Positions 8,801-17,265 of a stretch of DNA of 62,216 nt are shown piece by piece. A program made the position numbers and the translations under genes. Origin of the DNA: a virus. Where the stretch lies: the IMG/VR virus record IMGVR_UViG_3300028558_000030, positions 1-62,216 of that record; one strand, written 5' to 3'. Position 1 is the first letter of the stretch. Each line of letters starts with the position of its first letter. The notes beneath the pieces were generated by a model. It did no database searches. It saw only the letters and a program-made list of their open reading frames with translations, and was not told the DNA's origin.

Positions 8801-9939
8801 CACGCCCTCCCGAGTCTCTGTTCGAGTTGTCTGGCTATTAGAGTGCACTCCTCAGCCAGATGTAGGATCTCAGGCTGAAGGTAGGTCATTACAAAGGTGG
8901 GATCCTCTGTGCGACCAACGCCAACTCTTTTCACGCCATCTGAGTGCTTTTTGCACTCTTTTAGGGCTTCAAGGATCTTTTCGTATTGATCCGTAATGAT
9001 CTTGATTGCTGGGTGTTTCTCACCCTTATCCATGAACTCAGCCGCCATCTCCCACTGCTCTTGTGAGCTAGCGTTCTTCTTGAACCAGATATGAGGAGCA
9101 AGAGTATTAGCAGGGATCGACTTCTTCATGTATCGAAGAATCTCCTCGTCATTCTTCACCTGAGGTCGGCTATCATCAACCACGATCTTGTCGCCTTCCC
9201 ACTTGGCGAAGTTACTACCTCCAAGACCGTTCTTTTCGAGTTTCTTACCATCAGTGGTGAGCATTCCACCATGAGCTGGCTTTCCCTCGTAGAAGGCGTC
9301 AACTACCTTTTTCTCAGGGGCAGTTAGAGCCGCCACCTTGATCTCAGCTGTCTTGGGTTCAGCCTTTGGCTCAGCTTTCTTTGGTACGTTGTAGTTGATC
9401 TCGAACTGTTTTGTATCCTTCAAACGCTCTTCAAGCTCAAACGGACCCATACCCTCTTCCTGAAGAGTAGTGGCGAATGCAGGGTCATAGCCCTTGACCG
9501 CCAACATGGCCTCCATCTCTGCAAGGAACTTTGCACTAGGGTCAGGAGCGGTCTCTAGCTTCAATTCCTTGCCAACCTCATTCAAGGTGAACCGCTGAGG
9601 TTTGGCCGGGAAAGTCTTACCAGTGAGTGGAGACTTGACTGTACCCACGAGACGCTGATCACAGTAGAAGCTTCCGCCATCAGGGTCCGCATAGTGCCAA
9701 AGAGACCCTTTGATCTTGGCATCACCCGCGCGAAGCTCCTTGGAGATATCCGTTAGAGATTGACGAGTCGGCTTTGCTGGGAAACTTCTTCCGGTGAATG
9801 GTGAGCGAACCGTACCTAGGCGACGCTCTGACAGGTAGAAAACGGTCCCTTCAGGGTCCAAGTACTTCCAAAGTACAGCGGCTGCTGTCTTCTCAACTAT
9901 GGACCCTACTCGGTTCAGAAGTCTGTCTTTGGCGCTCAT
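8800..9939 (-). CDS. Late protein with a duplicated N-terminal domain
   Basis: The product is about 379 residues. Two copies of a ~47-residue unit lie at about 23-69 and 80-127; both share LWxYxDPxGxxFY, then GTVxSPxTGxxFPAKP and a final KEL. I do not recognise the unit as a named family. A flexible Lys/Ala/Glu/Pro segment follows near residues 190-205 (KKAEPKAEPKT), then a helical C-terminal half. ATG at 9939 is preferred to an in-frame TTG at 9945 because GGAG lies seven bases before it. The gene is translationally coupled to the Dps-like gene by TGATG. It is probably a structural or assembly protein by location. Confidence 0.75.
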   Translation of the reverse strand: MSAKDRLLNRVGSIVEKTAAAVLWKYLDPEGTVFYLSERRLGTVRSPFTGRSFPAKPTRQSLTDISKELRAGDAKIKGSLWHYADPDGGSFYCDQRLVGTVKSPLTGKTFPAKPQRFTLNEVGKELKLETAPDPSAKFLAEMEAMLAVKGYDPAFATTLQEEGMGPFELEERLKDTKQFEINYNVPKKAEPKAEPKTAEIKVAALTAPEKKVVDAFYEGKPAHGGMLTTDGKKLEKNGLGGSNFAKWEGDKIVVDDSRPQVKNDEEILRYMKKSIPANTLAPHIWFKKNASSQEQWEMAAEFMDKGEKHPAIKIITDQYEKILEALKECKKHSDGVKRVGVGRTEDPTFVMTYLQPEILHLAEECTLIARQLEQRLGRA

Positions 9940-9973
9940 GGTCAATCTCCGTAACTGTCAGATCCTAAGTACT

Positions 9974-10633
9974 TTAACGACTCTTACCCTTCCGTAACTC
10001 CCTGAGTGCTTTGCTCGCTACTGCTGCCGAGTTACCTTCAACTCTATCCTCCTTTACAGTCAACTTCTTTGGAGTGTCGAAGGTTGGAACGAAGTTCGGA
10101 ACATCATCCTCCACAGAGATCCCAGCAGACTTAAACTCCTTGCCTGAAGCTTGAACCACTACCTGGGCCGGCATGCTGTCGAGTTTTTCCAGAATGGTGT
10201 TTAGCTTCGAGTCCTCCCCTTTGAACTTCCCGAGTTCGATTCGAAGCTGACTACACTCAGCAAGCAACTGTCCGCACTCGGTATTGGCGGACTCCAACTC
10301 CCCCTTTAACCTTTGAATCTCCAGATTGGCTACTCTCAACTCAGATTGGACTTGCTGGTGATTGTACCGAAGCTCCAAAAGCTCAGAGTGGGCCACTACT
10401 GGAGTTAACTCAACCGGTTCACTTCGAGGTTGACCCGAGAGGGCATTATCGAGTCTAGGGTTGGTGCCAAGCTCAATGATTCGATTCTGGGACATCAACT
10501 TACCCAGATCTCGTGAATCACATGCTAAGTTACCAGGAATCGTAACTGGAACACCCCGTGGTACCCTGAAGCGTATGTCTTCAATAACGAGATCTTCCCT
10601 AACTGATTGAACAATCATATCACCTTGGCTCAT
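9974..10633 (-). CDS. Coiled-coil late protein of unknown function
   Basis: An N-terminal beta-rich domain of about 55 residues (IRFRVPRGVPVTIPG) is followed by a long heptad-rich coiled coil at about 85-150 (LRVANLEIQRLKGELESAN) and a basic C-terminal tail (LRELRKGKSR). The ATG overlaps the stop of the upstream gene by ATGA. It lies next to a gp10-like neck/tail gene, so a role in the neck or tail is plausible. No specific function can be assigned. Confidence 0.7.
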   Translation of the reverse strand: MSQGDMIVQSVREDLVIEDIRFRVPRGVPVTIPGNLACDSRDLGKLMSQNRIIELGTNPRLDNALSGQPRSEPVELTPVVAHSELLELRYNHQQVQSELRVANLEIQRLKGELESANTECGQLLAECSQLRIELGKFKGEDSKLNTILEKLDSMPAQVVVQASGKEFKSAGISVEDDVPNFVPTFDTPKKLTVKEDRVEGNSAAVASKALRELRKGKSR

Positions 10634-11136
10634 GACATTCTGATCACTTTCTTAGCTGCATTTTTAGCGACCATCGTTACCTCAGAGACGATGGCCTTTC
10701 TGATTTGGGTTCTGGCTTCCTTCTTTGCCTTCTCAATGAAGTCGTAAGGTGGGCGTCCTGGGTGAACCCACTTTCCGTCCTTCATCGACTTGATGGTCGC
10801 CGACCTGAAGATAAGTTTCCCCTCCTCAGTAATAATAGGAATAGGAGCTCGAGACTTCGTCAACCACCTCATCTGCCCCTTGCGCTGCCCTCGCATCAAA
10901 TAGGTAAACGCTGGGTGCTTGGAGTAGAGGGTGAGTGACGAAGGACCAACCTCGACCATGAGCGACTTTGCCAATGCCTTCTTGGCACGCTCCGAGAAAG
11001 TGGACTGGACCAGCTTATCCCGTAACCTACGGAGAACACTGTATTTTACCCGATTCAGGGCATTCTCTGGGCTTACCCCCAAACCTCGAAGAAGGGGCTT
11101 ACCGTAGAGTGAGGTTAGTTTGTAATCTTGTGGCAT
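10630..11136 (-). CDS. HK97 gp10-like neck/tail completion protein
   Basis: This basic 168-residue protein has the shape of the HK97 gp10-like family: an N-terminal helical region, a central beta part (VEVGPSSLTLYSKHPAFTYL), the segment WVHPGRPPYDFIEKA, and a C-terminal helix rich in Lys and Arg. Family members join head and tail or close the neck. The gene lies within a block of neck and virion candidates. It is coupled to the next gene by an ATGA overlap. No strong Shine-Dalgarno is seen before its ATG, so it may rely on translation from the upstream gene seven bases away. Confidence 0.7.
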   Translation of the reverse strand: MPQDYKLTSLYGKPLLRGLGVSPENALNRVKYSVLRRLRDKLVQSTFSERAKKALAKSLMVEVGPSSLTLYSKHPAFTYLMRGQRKGQMRWLTKSRAPIPIITEEGKLIFRSATIKSMKDGKWVHPGRPPYDFIEKAKKEARTQIRKAIVSEVTMVAKNAAKKVIRMS

Positions 11137-11142
11137 TTTCTA

Positions 11143-12492
11143 TCAGTAGTTGGAGTTTTTCCAAGCCAGTGTTCGACCTCGATACTGGCGCTCTTCTGGG
11201 ATATTCGGATTGTCTGTAATCTCAGAAGAAGCTTCAAATTCAGGCCCACTCGGAGCAAACTGAGTAGCTGAAAACCTAATAGGATCCCCAACCGGTACCC
11301 GATAACGAATGTCCTTCTCGTCAAAGTAGTTGATTGTGAAGTGCTGCTGTAGGATAGTACCACGATTAGTTGGTCTTCTCACAGCTCCAAGGCTGTAGCG
11401 GTCACCATCAATCTTCAGAATGAAGTCTCGGTGGCTGAGAAGCGGTTGGGGGCCAGTCCATACCTCGTATGTATGGATGAGGTTCCGACCTGACTCCGCT
11501 TGAGCAACCTTCTTGTCTGAGTCATCAGGAGCGATGATGATCTCGTAAGGCCCTTCGTACCCACCAATGATCCCTGTCCCATAGCACTTGAGGCAGTCAC
11601 CCAATGGCTGCTTGTGAATCTGGTCGTAGCAAGGGCACTGAATCCCAACAACCTTCCGAAGGTAGACTCGGGCGCGCTCCCCACCTTGTTCGAGTATCCA
11701 CCGGTTGCGCCTGATGGCCTCCCTCCAGTAGTTGTCGAGCTTTTCAATCTCGATAGTGTTAGTGGACGCCGCGTTGCCTATAGGGGTCTCAATCAGGCTA
11801 TCAGGGGTAGCCTCAGACCAGTTACCTGTGACAGGGTAGCCAACTGTTGAGACTCGGTAGAATATGCGCTGGGCCAGATCAGTACGAACCAGATCCCTTG
11901 TGTACCGGTAGGTGCACGTTACTCGACTCGTGGTACTTGGAACTACAGGGATGATGTTCTTCTGAAGGGCAGTATCCATGTAGACGTTAGCGTCAATCTC
12001 AACTTCCCCTGTCTGCCCATTCACCCAGAATACGTTAGCCTCAACCCCATCGACGTATACTCGAACATCGTGCGGGTTGTTGGTCGGTAATCCTCGAGCA
12101 GCCTCGGCAACGATAGGGTAGTTTCGAGTCTTGAATACGTAACGAGGCCCGTCCATGCCAGTAGAAGCAGTCCCAAATAAGGTGAACTGCTCAGTGACAT
12201 CTTCCTCTATGATCAGCTCGTTGTCAGTCTGATCCCTCCAAAACGTTGACCCAACTGGTAGTTCAGTGATCCTTCGATAGGGGCCAAACTCAGAGTCAAA
12301 GCTACGATAAACGTTGACCCCAAGGATTTTGAAGCGACTATTCAGAACAAGAATAGAGGGGTCATCCCATTGAAGGTTGATGACCCCCTTTACATCGCTC
12401 GACATGAACAGGTTCAACGGCGGAGCGGGCCAAGGAATCTTGGTCAGCTCCGTAAGTCCCGGCGTCCTGTCACGATTGCTCACATCCGCCAT
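11143..12492 (-). CDS. Probable neck/virion protein with fibronectin-like and Cys-rich parts
   Basis: Residues about 25-85 look like a fibronectin type III domain (INLQWDDPS, then VNVYRSFDSEFGPYRRI). Residues about 115-200 hold a module (FKTRNYPIV, VRVYVDGVEANVF, then TCTYRYTRD) that matches modules inserted in the tail sheath. Later CPCYD and CLKCYGTG form a four-cysteine, DnaJ-like zinc site, followed by a beta domain (DFILKIDGDRYSLGAV). GAGGA lies nine bases before the ATG. The gene precedes the gp10-like gene, so it is probably a neck or head-tail joining protein. The exact role is not known. Confidence 0.7.
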   Translation of the reverse strand: MADVSNRDRTPGLTELTKIPWPAPPLNLFMSSDVKGVINLQWDDPSILVLNSRFKILGVNVYRSFDSEFGPYRRITELPVGSTFWRDQTDNELIIEEDVTEQFTLFGTASTGMDGPRYVFKTRNYPIVAEAARGLPTNNPHDVRVYVDGVEANVFWVNGQTGEVEIDANVYMDTALQKNIIPVVPSTTSRVTCTYRYTRDLVRTDLAQRIFYRVSTVGYPVTGNWSEATPDSLIETPIGNAASTNTIEIEKLDNYWREAIRRNRWILEQGGERARVYLRKVVGIQCPCYDQIHKQPLGDCLKCYGTGIIGGYEGPYEIIIAPDDSDKKVAQAESGRNLIHTYEVWTGPQPLLSHRDFILKIDGDRYSLGAVRRPTNRGTILQQHFTINYFDEKDIRYRVPVGDPIRFSATQFAPSGPEFEASSEITDNPNIPEERQYRGRTLAWKNSNY

Positions 12493-12550
12493 GTTGAGTA
12501 GTCCTCACTTGAGGCTACCAATAAGGGGAAGTTTGAGTACCACTACCCAC

Positions 12551-12889
12551 TCAGTCTGCAGACGGTGCAGCCCCTCTTTGGGCTGCCTTAATGTTATCCA
12601 ACTCATCCTGAGTGAGGGCCCTGATCTGTCCAGTCTCTGCATCAATAGAAACCCTTTGACTCGGGGACAGGCCACGCTCAATGAGTATTCTTTCGAACAA
12701 CTTCTGGCGCTCGTTGTCGAGAGCGCTAACAGAACGAATCAACTTAACCCTCTCTAGTTCAAGATCCATCAAGCGCTCACTAACTCGAAGGCGTGATTCT
12801 TGAATGACTACGAATCTAGCCCTGGATTCAGCATCAACTGGATCATCAATGGTTAGTCGCCTATGCTCTGGTTCAATCTGGGTATCCAT
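12551..12889 (-). CDS. Small coiled-coil late protein
   Basis: The product is 112 residues and almost entirely helical. Residues about 20-70 show heptads (ERLMDLELERVKLIRSVSAL) and the C-terminus is polar with an Ala/Pro end. GGAG lies eight bases before the ATG, a good start signal. I do not recognise a family. It lies between neck candidates and is probably an assembly or structural factor. Confidence 0.7.
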   Translation of the reverse strand: MDTQIEPEHRRLTIDDPVDAESRARFVVIQESRLRVSERLMDLELERVKLIRSVSALDNERQKLFERILIERGLSPSQRVSIDAETGQIRALTQDELDNIKAAQRGAAPSAD

Positions 12890-12933
12890 CTGAATATCTC
12901 CCTAAACGGTAATAGCCACTTCTAATAAGTAGA

Positions 12934-13149
12934 CTAGTCAGGGCATCCTGCGCACCCACTACGAATGATGTAGGAAAGGGAGGGTCCACTGTTTGGGATC
13001 AAGTGAAGAACCCCATTGGCGAACCTAAGTCTGACCAGCCTAGCCCCTCTCAGCTTGAGCTTCTCAGTCCCTTCATTGACTGCAGTCAAGCATTTACCGA
13101 AGTCATCCGGTAATAGCACCTCATTGCAATCAAACGGGACTGGGAACAC
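12934..13149 (-). CDS. Small hypothetical protein, 71 aa
   Basis: This frame fills the space between two clear genes and begins with GTG at 13149. The product has alternating hydrophobic residues (LRGARLVRLRFANGVLHL) that suggest a small beta domain, four cysteines, and a C-terminal CAGC pair. No good Shine-Dalgarno is seen. It is supported mainly by fit and by lack of an alternative on either strand. Function unknown. Confidence 0.5.
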   Translation of the reverse strand: MFPVPFDCNEVLLPDDFGKCLTAVNEGTEKLKLRGARLVRLRFANGVLHLIPNSGPSLSYIIRSGCAGCPD

Positions 13150-13173
13150 GAGTAGCTATACACCAATAGTAGG

Positions 13174-14064
13174 TTAGGTACCCATGAACTTGGAAGGGGC
13201 TAGGACTCCCCTACCAACATAGGGTCCGAAAGAACTTCGAATACCAGCCCCGTACTTTGGTTGCTGCAAGCCCTTGACGTATTTCACAGTTAGCTTGGCG
13301 CGCTCAAGTTGCTTGTCGAATTGGTCTGCAGCCCCCTGCTTCAAGGACTCGTACTTGCTAGATTTGTCCAGGTTGAGGCTGACTCCACCGATGGAGTAGT
13401 CAAACTCATCAGCAATCCAATTAGCTTGTAGAGCATTGACCGCCCAGATCTCTGCTCCTACTAAGAGGAGAGTCCTCCACTCCGGACGGCTTTGCATCAT
13501 GTGGTCCAGACTATTGAAGGGGGTTCGAGGCGGAGCCGCAATAATCATGTCCAAAGCGAACTCCAAGAACTGTACAAGCTCCTCATCCTCCCAAATATAC
13601 CCGAAGACCTTACTGAATTGATCTATGGTCTCCTCGTGTGCAGGGGGGCGGAATTTATAGTTACGATCCGGATTCGCATCTCGAAGCATGAGTCGCAACT
13701 TGTGCAAGAGATCGATTTGAGCCGTTGAGAAGAAATTCGGTGTCGCCACTTCCCGATCTTGGATATTGAACTCTTGGACCACAGACTGGACGGGACCACC
13801 AACCACCTCACGCATAGCCCATCGAACTCGGTAGTCACCAATATTGGCATCGATGGGGACCACCAAGCTGACGAAGTACTCACCTACGGATGAGTTGACT
13901 GGTATCCTCCTTTGAGGACCCACGAGCACTTCTTGGCCTGTTGTATTGTCGTAGATGGCGTAGGTAATCTCAGCCGCATTGATCTGGTGACCCGAGGAGT
14001 TAGTCAAGAAAATATTCAGGTCGCTCCGACCCAACTGCTGGCCTCTTAGGAACGAAGTAGCCAT
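13174..14064 (-). CDS. Candidate head-tail adaptor with N-terminal Ig-like domain
   Basis: Residues about 10-105 form a beta domain (LGRSDLNIFLTNSSG to VVQEFNIQD) that is clearly related to the protein encoded just downstream at 14068-14556 in the window, so the pair arose by duplication. Residues about 115-230 are helical (LLHKLRLMLRDANPDRNY, then WEDEELVQFLEFALDMI), a pattern seen in head-tail adaptor proteins of large phages. Start ATG has GGTGG upstream. The position among neck genes agrees with an adaptor role, which remains an inference. Confidence 0.65.
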   Translation of the reverse strand: MATSFLRGQQLGRSDLNIFLTNSSGHQINAAEITYAIYDNTTGQEVLVGPQRRIPVNSSVGEYFVSLVVPIDANIGDYRVRWAMREVVGGPVQSVVQEFNIQDREVATPNFFSTAQIDLLHKLRLMLRDANPDRNYKFRPPAHEETIDQFSKVFGYIWEDEELVQFLEFALDMIIAAPPRTPFNSLDHMMQSRPEWRTLLLVGAEIWAVNALQANWIADEFDYSIGGVSLNLDKSSKYESLKQGAADQFDKQLERAKLTVKYVKGLQQPKYGAGIRSSFGPYVGRGVLAPSKFMGT

Positions 14065-14067
14065 AGG

Positions 14068-14556
14068 TCACCACCCTCTGGAGTTCGCACAACCACAGGG
14101 GTTGGGCTTGCAGCACCACCGACAAGATGGCCGAATCCCTGGAGTATTACACCCGCTTGGCCTACCCGCCATTCCCACTCCAGGTGGGAAGTATGCAGCG
14201 GTATCGAAGACCTCGAACCCAAACTGCTCCTCCAAGAGAGGACCCTGCAGGTACTCTTGAACTACCCAACGTGCAAACCACTGTCCTGGTTGCCCACACT
14301 CCCCTGCGCATCCGGTAGCATAGTACTCACCTGGAGCCGCTTGAACTGGGGTCTTATGGCACACACCAACGACTACGGGATGGCGAGGGACCGCAGGGCG
14401 GTCATGGTAGTGCTTGTGAGCCTGGTACAGAAGGCTGTACTTGACGCTATGGGGGTCAAATGGGTTCCCAGCAGTGTCGGTGATGTAGATTGGCAGATCC
14501 CCGCGCTGGAACAAATGGCCCCACTTGAACACACCTGGACTGGATCTAACTATCAT
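14068..14556 (-). CDS. Virion protein with Ig-like domain and Cys-rich tail
   Basis: The main part (residues about 15-120) shares the pattern RGDLPIYITDTAGNPFDP to EEQFGFEVFD with the N-terminal domain of the next gene at 13174-14064. Beyond it the chain ends in a compact Cys-rich segment, CRWCCKPNPCGC, with ten cysteines in the last third of the protein overall. That tail could bind zinc or form disulfides outside the cell. ATG at 14556 has AAGG directly adjacent, which is too close to be ideal, so the true start could be slightly downstream. Confidence 0.65.
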   Translation of the reverse strand: MIVRSSPGVFKWGHLFQRGDLPIYITDTAGNPFDPHSVKYSLLYQAHKHYHDRPAVPRHPVVVGVCHKTPVQAAPGEYYATGCAGECGQPGQWFARWVVQEYLQGPLLEEQFGFEVFDTAAYFPPGVGMAGRPSGCNTPGIRPSCRWCCKPNPCGCANSRGW

Positions 14557-14602
14557 CCTTAACTACCGGTCCGACAAATGAAACCTTCAGGTCGCCGCCG
14601 GA

Positions 14603-15130
14603 CTACCTCTTGATGAAGGAAGTACGGATACCCGAGGATACTGGAATAAACGTAGGCAAAGCTGCATCGTAAGATAACGACACTGCCTGGTCATGCGCCG
14701 GATAGGTAAGAAGAATCCTCCACGACCCAATCACATTGGGGAAGAACCTAATCGTGTAGAACCCAGTCAGAAACTCTGTCCAATACACCTGACCTGCAGT
14801 GACCTGAATGTCTTGGACAGCGGAACCACTCACAAGAGGCCATTCAACTTGAGAGCCATTGAAGAATAGCTTCAGGTTCAAGTCCCCTATGGTAACCCCT
14901 TGCGCGCGGGTCTTCCCATCAGTCACGAATAGATCGATCTGGTCGAGTACAAGCTTGCTGACGCTAACGTTCCTACTTGCTGGTTGGTACCTGATCGGAG
15001 ACTGAACCCCAAGGCTGACTGTAGGGGTGGCTGAAATACTAGATAAACCAACCAGGTGTGCGCGAGCAGCATATCTCACAGATGCATGAGAGACTAAACC
15101 AGAGTTACCTTGAAGATCAATATCAGTCAT
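14603..15130 (-). CDS. Probable virion protein, beta-rich
   Basis: The 175-residue product is made of alternating hydrophobic strands (LVLDQIDLFVTDGKTRAQG, YTIRFFPNVIGSWRILLTY) and looks like a beta-sandwich. It resembles in general style the two Ig-like proteins encoded next to it, though I cannot align it with confidence. GAGG lies seven bases before the ATG. It is probably a tail or fibre component by context. Confidence 0.65.
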   Translation of the reverse strand: MTDIDLQGNSGLVSHASVRYAARAHLVGLSSISATPTVSLGVQSPIRYQPASRNVSVSKLVLDQIDLFVTDGKTRAQGVTIGDLNLKLFFNGSQVEWPLVSGSAVQDIQVTAGQVYWTEFLTGFYTIRFFPNVIGSWRILLTYPAHDQAVSLSYDAALPTFIPVSSGIRTSFIKR

Positions 15131-15168
15131 GGGTCACCCTCGGAATCACCCCGTAGGGTACTCAATTA

Positions 15169-15579
15169 TTAGCTCTCGCTGGCGACTACTGCATTAACAG
15201 CGAAAGAAACCTGATCACCTATACCGACGATCTTGGGGACCGCCAGAGTACCTTGGTAGAGGATGGTAGCAGAAGGAGACCCACCATTTTGGGCATCCAC
15301 GATACCAGCCCAACCAACGGTACCCCAAGCGTTAATAGCAACAGCAAATGTTATTGCCGCAGAATTACTAACGCTACCACCGGCGATTGTACCCCAGGTC
15401 ACAGGCTGGCGCACATACTCGGCCGGGGTTACCTCTCCAGTAAAGATACCAGCCGAGGTGGGATCCGACGTGAAGAGTGCAAGGTATACTGTAGCGGGCC
15501 AAGCATAGGCGAACTGAGCATTGTTCTTCAGAACCCTATCGAGGACCGAGTTTGCCAACGAGGTGGTCTTTGCAGCCAT
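15169..15579 (-). CDS. Phage tail-fibre-like protein
   Basis: The 136-residue sequence matches the layout of a short family annotated in many phages as tail fibre protein: an N-terminal helix, a strand such as VYLALFTSDPTSAG, then YVRQPVTWG, a segment AITFAVAINAWGTVGWAGI, and a C-terminal GIGDQVSFAVNAV. These proteins are virion beta domains. AGGAG lies eight bases before the ATG. The exact place in the particle is unknown. Confidence 0.7.
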   Translation of the reverse strand: MAAKTTSLANSVLDRVLKNNAQFAYAWPATVYLALFTSDPTSAGIFTGEVTPAEYVRQPVTWGTIAGGSVSNSAAITFAVAINAWGTVGWAGIVDAQNGGSPSATILYQGTLAVPKIVGIGDQVSFAVNAVVASES

Positions 15580-15682
15580 TTCGATGTCTCCTAACCATTA
15601 CCCTAGGACAAGTGATTTCTGACCTGCTACCAACAGAAGCATCAATAGATTGTTGGCGGGTAAGGGGTCTCAGTCGAATGAC

Positions 15683-15943
15683 TCAAGAAGCCGTCATGTG
15701 GCAAATGCTCTTCAGAGACTTGATGTTATTCGCGTAGGGTTGGGCTGATACCTTGGCGGTATTGTTGAACCAACCTACTTTCAACTCCTCGATGTTTGCT
15801 ATCGAAGTATCGAAGACGAAGAACATGCGGTTACCAGACTCTCGGTCTGTACGCTTCAGAGGGACCCCCGCGGTTTGCAAGTAGGCAGCGAAGTATAAGT
15901 CCGCGGTCCGAAATTCCTTAGTACCATTCTCTTTAGCTGACAT
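15683..15943 (-). CDS. DUF5659-like small phage protein
   Basis: The 86-residue product carries the pattern I associate with DUF5659: FRTADLYFAAYLQTAGV, then RMFFVFDT, a GWFNN segment and a final YANNIKSLKSICH. Members are small proteins of unknown function that occur widely in phage and bacterial genomes. GAGGA lies a few bases before the ATG, so translation should be efficient. The long 5' region contains the terminator-like hairpin of the preceding gene. Confidence 0.65.
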   Translation of the reverse strand: MSAKENGTKEFRTADLYFAAYLQTAGVPLKRTDRESGNRMFFVFDTSIANIEELKVGWFNNTAKVSAQPYANNIKSLKSICHMTAS

Positions 15944-16015
15944 TTATTCCTCATTTGGGATCTGAGTTTTTCTATCTGATCTGAATATGAATTTGGATTT
16001 GGATTTACATCTAAG

Positions 16016-16039
16016 CAGGCCCGACTTGCGCCGGGCCTG
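16016..16039 (-). terminator. Hairpin after the gene at 16061-16873
   Basis: A perfect 8-bp GC-rich stem (CAGGCCCG with CGGGCCTG) closes an 8-base loop about 20 bases after the stop codon. It is not followed by a clean T tract. It probably separates the upstream virion gene from the DUF5659-like gene. Confidence 0.6.
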
Positions 16040-16060
16040 AAGGGGGACTCACACGAACTG

Positions 16061-16873
16061 TTACAGAGCAAACTTGTTGGATAGCATGTCGTTCACCTGG
16101 ACTAGAACCCAGGTTTTGCCGGTAACGGGAACCGTAGTAACTGTAGAGGTAGCGGCAATGAGTGACGCTGGAACTACAATCGAGGTGTCCGAGACAGTTC
16201 CACCAGCAGCTAGAATCTGAGCTTGAGTGATTCGTCGGGCTCCATTTCCGATGATGATCACAGTGGGCTCATAGAGGCCGTACCCAGCCAAGCCACCGGA
16301 GGCACCAGTAACCGTCAGAGTACCCGAAAGGGTGAGTCCAGTGATGGTCGGGGTTAGGACCGTAAAGGCCGACGTCGTGGTCGATAGGTGGTTAACATCC
16401 TGAACCACTTTGATAGCTTGGCCAGACGTCGCTGGGGGGTGATTGAGATCACCTCTCGAGTCTGGGTTGAAGCTTGGTGATAGGTAACCATGAAGGCAAC
16501 CAGCCAACACGCTCTTCTTGACGGCATCCGTCTCCACGAAGTGGTAGCCGAGCATATTCTGAAGAGCTTCTACCTGTGCATCAGATGCCCCAGATAGCCC
16601 AGAGACTGTCTTGATGTGGGTAGCCGAGATGTCCACAGCGGGAACTGAACCACCACCGGCGTATCCAGGAACTGTGGCCGTAATCAGAGCGGCAGCAGTA
16701 GCCACAAGGCTTTGAGCGTTCAAGTACTTTTGAATGTTGGCCGCATTCGGCCGCGATACATACTTGGATTGCCCCTTAGGGGACTCCGTCGTCGGGTTGG
16801 TCTGAGAGATCGGTTCGACGTCCGAAATGAAAAGAGGGTTCTTGAGATCGCTTCGGATAACAACTAGAAACAT
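16061..16873 (-). CDS. Probable virion protein, Ala/Thr/Val-rich
   Basis: The 270-residue product begins with a segment containing many polar residues, then a helical region (AQVEALQNMLGYHFVET) and a beta-rich C-terminal half with many Thr, Val and Gly (LTPTITGLTLSGTLTVTG). This composition is typical of tail or capsid-surface proteins. AGGAGG lies five bases before the ATG, among the best start signals in the window, so the protein may be abundant. I do not recognise a named family. Confidence 0.7.
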   Translation of the reverse strand: MFLVVIRSDLKNPLFISDVEPISQTNPTTESPKGQSKYVSRPNAANIQKYLNAQSLVATAAALITATVPGYAGGGSVPAVDISATHIKTVSGLSGASDAQVEALQNMLGYHFVETDAVKKSVLAGCLHGYLSPSFNPDSRGDLNHPPATSGQAIKVVQDVNHLSTTTSAFTVLTPTITGLTLSGTLTVTGASGGLAGYGLYEPTVIIIGNGARRITQAQILAAGGTVSDTSIVVPASLIAATSTVTTVPVTGKTWVLVQVNDMLSNKFAL

Positions 16874-16888
16874 TGAGTCCTCCTGAAC

Positions 16889-17251
16889 TTAGACCGGCTG
16901 CAAATGGCCACGAGCTTGATCAATCTTGAGGTAGCGAAGAATGTTGCCGTATACTGTGTAGAAACTTGCTACCGCTTGACCAAAAGCAAGCTGATTAGCC
17001 AAGCGAACATACTTTGCTCGTCGAAGGATGAACTCAAGTTGTCGCACACTCTTCAAATAAAAACTGGACCGCTCAAGAGTCTTGAACTCTTCTTCGGAGG
17101 CTTTCACGAGAGCGTATCGATGGTTCATATCCTTGACTAGAGTTTGAGTTTGAAGTGGTAAGAACAGATGTTGGGGGCGCCAAACGTTGTCAATTCGCTG
17201 GAAGGCTCCTGTTTCCTGATCCAGGATTTTGACTAGGTTAGGCGTCCCCAC
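16889..17251 (-). CDS. Hypothetical late protein, 120 aa
   Basis: The product starts with GTG at 17251 and is mostly helical in its second half (LEFILRRAKYVRLANQLAF), with many basic residues. The first 45 residues contain WRPQHLFLPLQTQTL and look beta or extended. It sits between two virion-type genes that are 15 bases away on each side. No family is recognised and the start signal is weak. Confidence 0.65.
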   Translation of the reverse strand: MGTPNLVKILDQETGAFQRIDNVWRPQHLFLPLQTQTLVKDMNHRYALVKASEEEFKTLERSSFYLKSVRQLEFILRRAKYVRLANQLAFGQAVASFYTVYGNILRYLKIDQARGHLQPV

Positions 17252-17265
17252 TTGCTACTCGCACG

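Noticed and set aside
15985-16012. Short direct repeats of ATTTGG before the DUF5659-like gene
   Set aside because: Only two to three imperfect units of six bases; too little to call a repeat element or operator.
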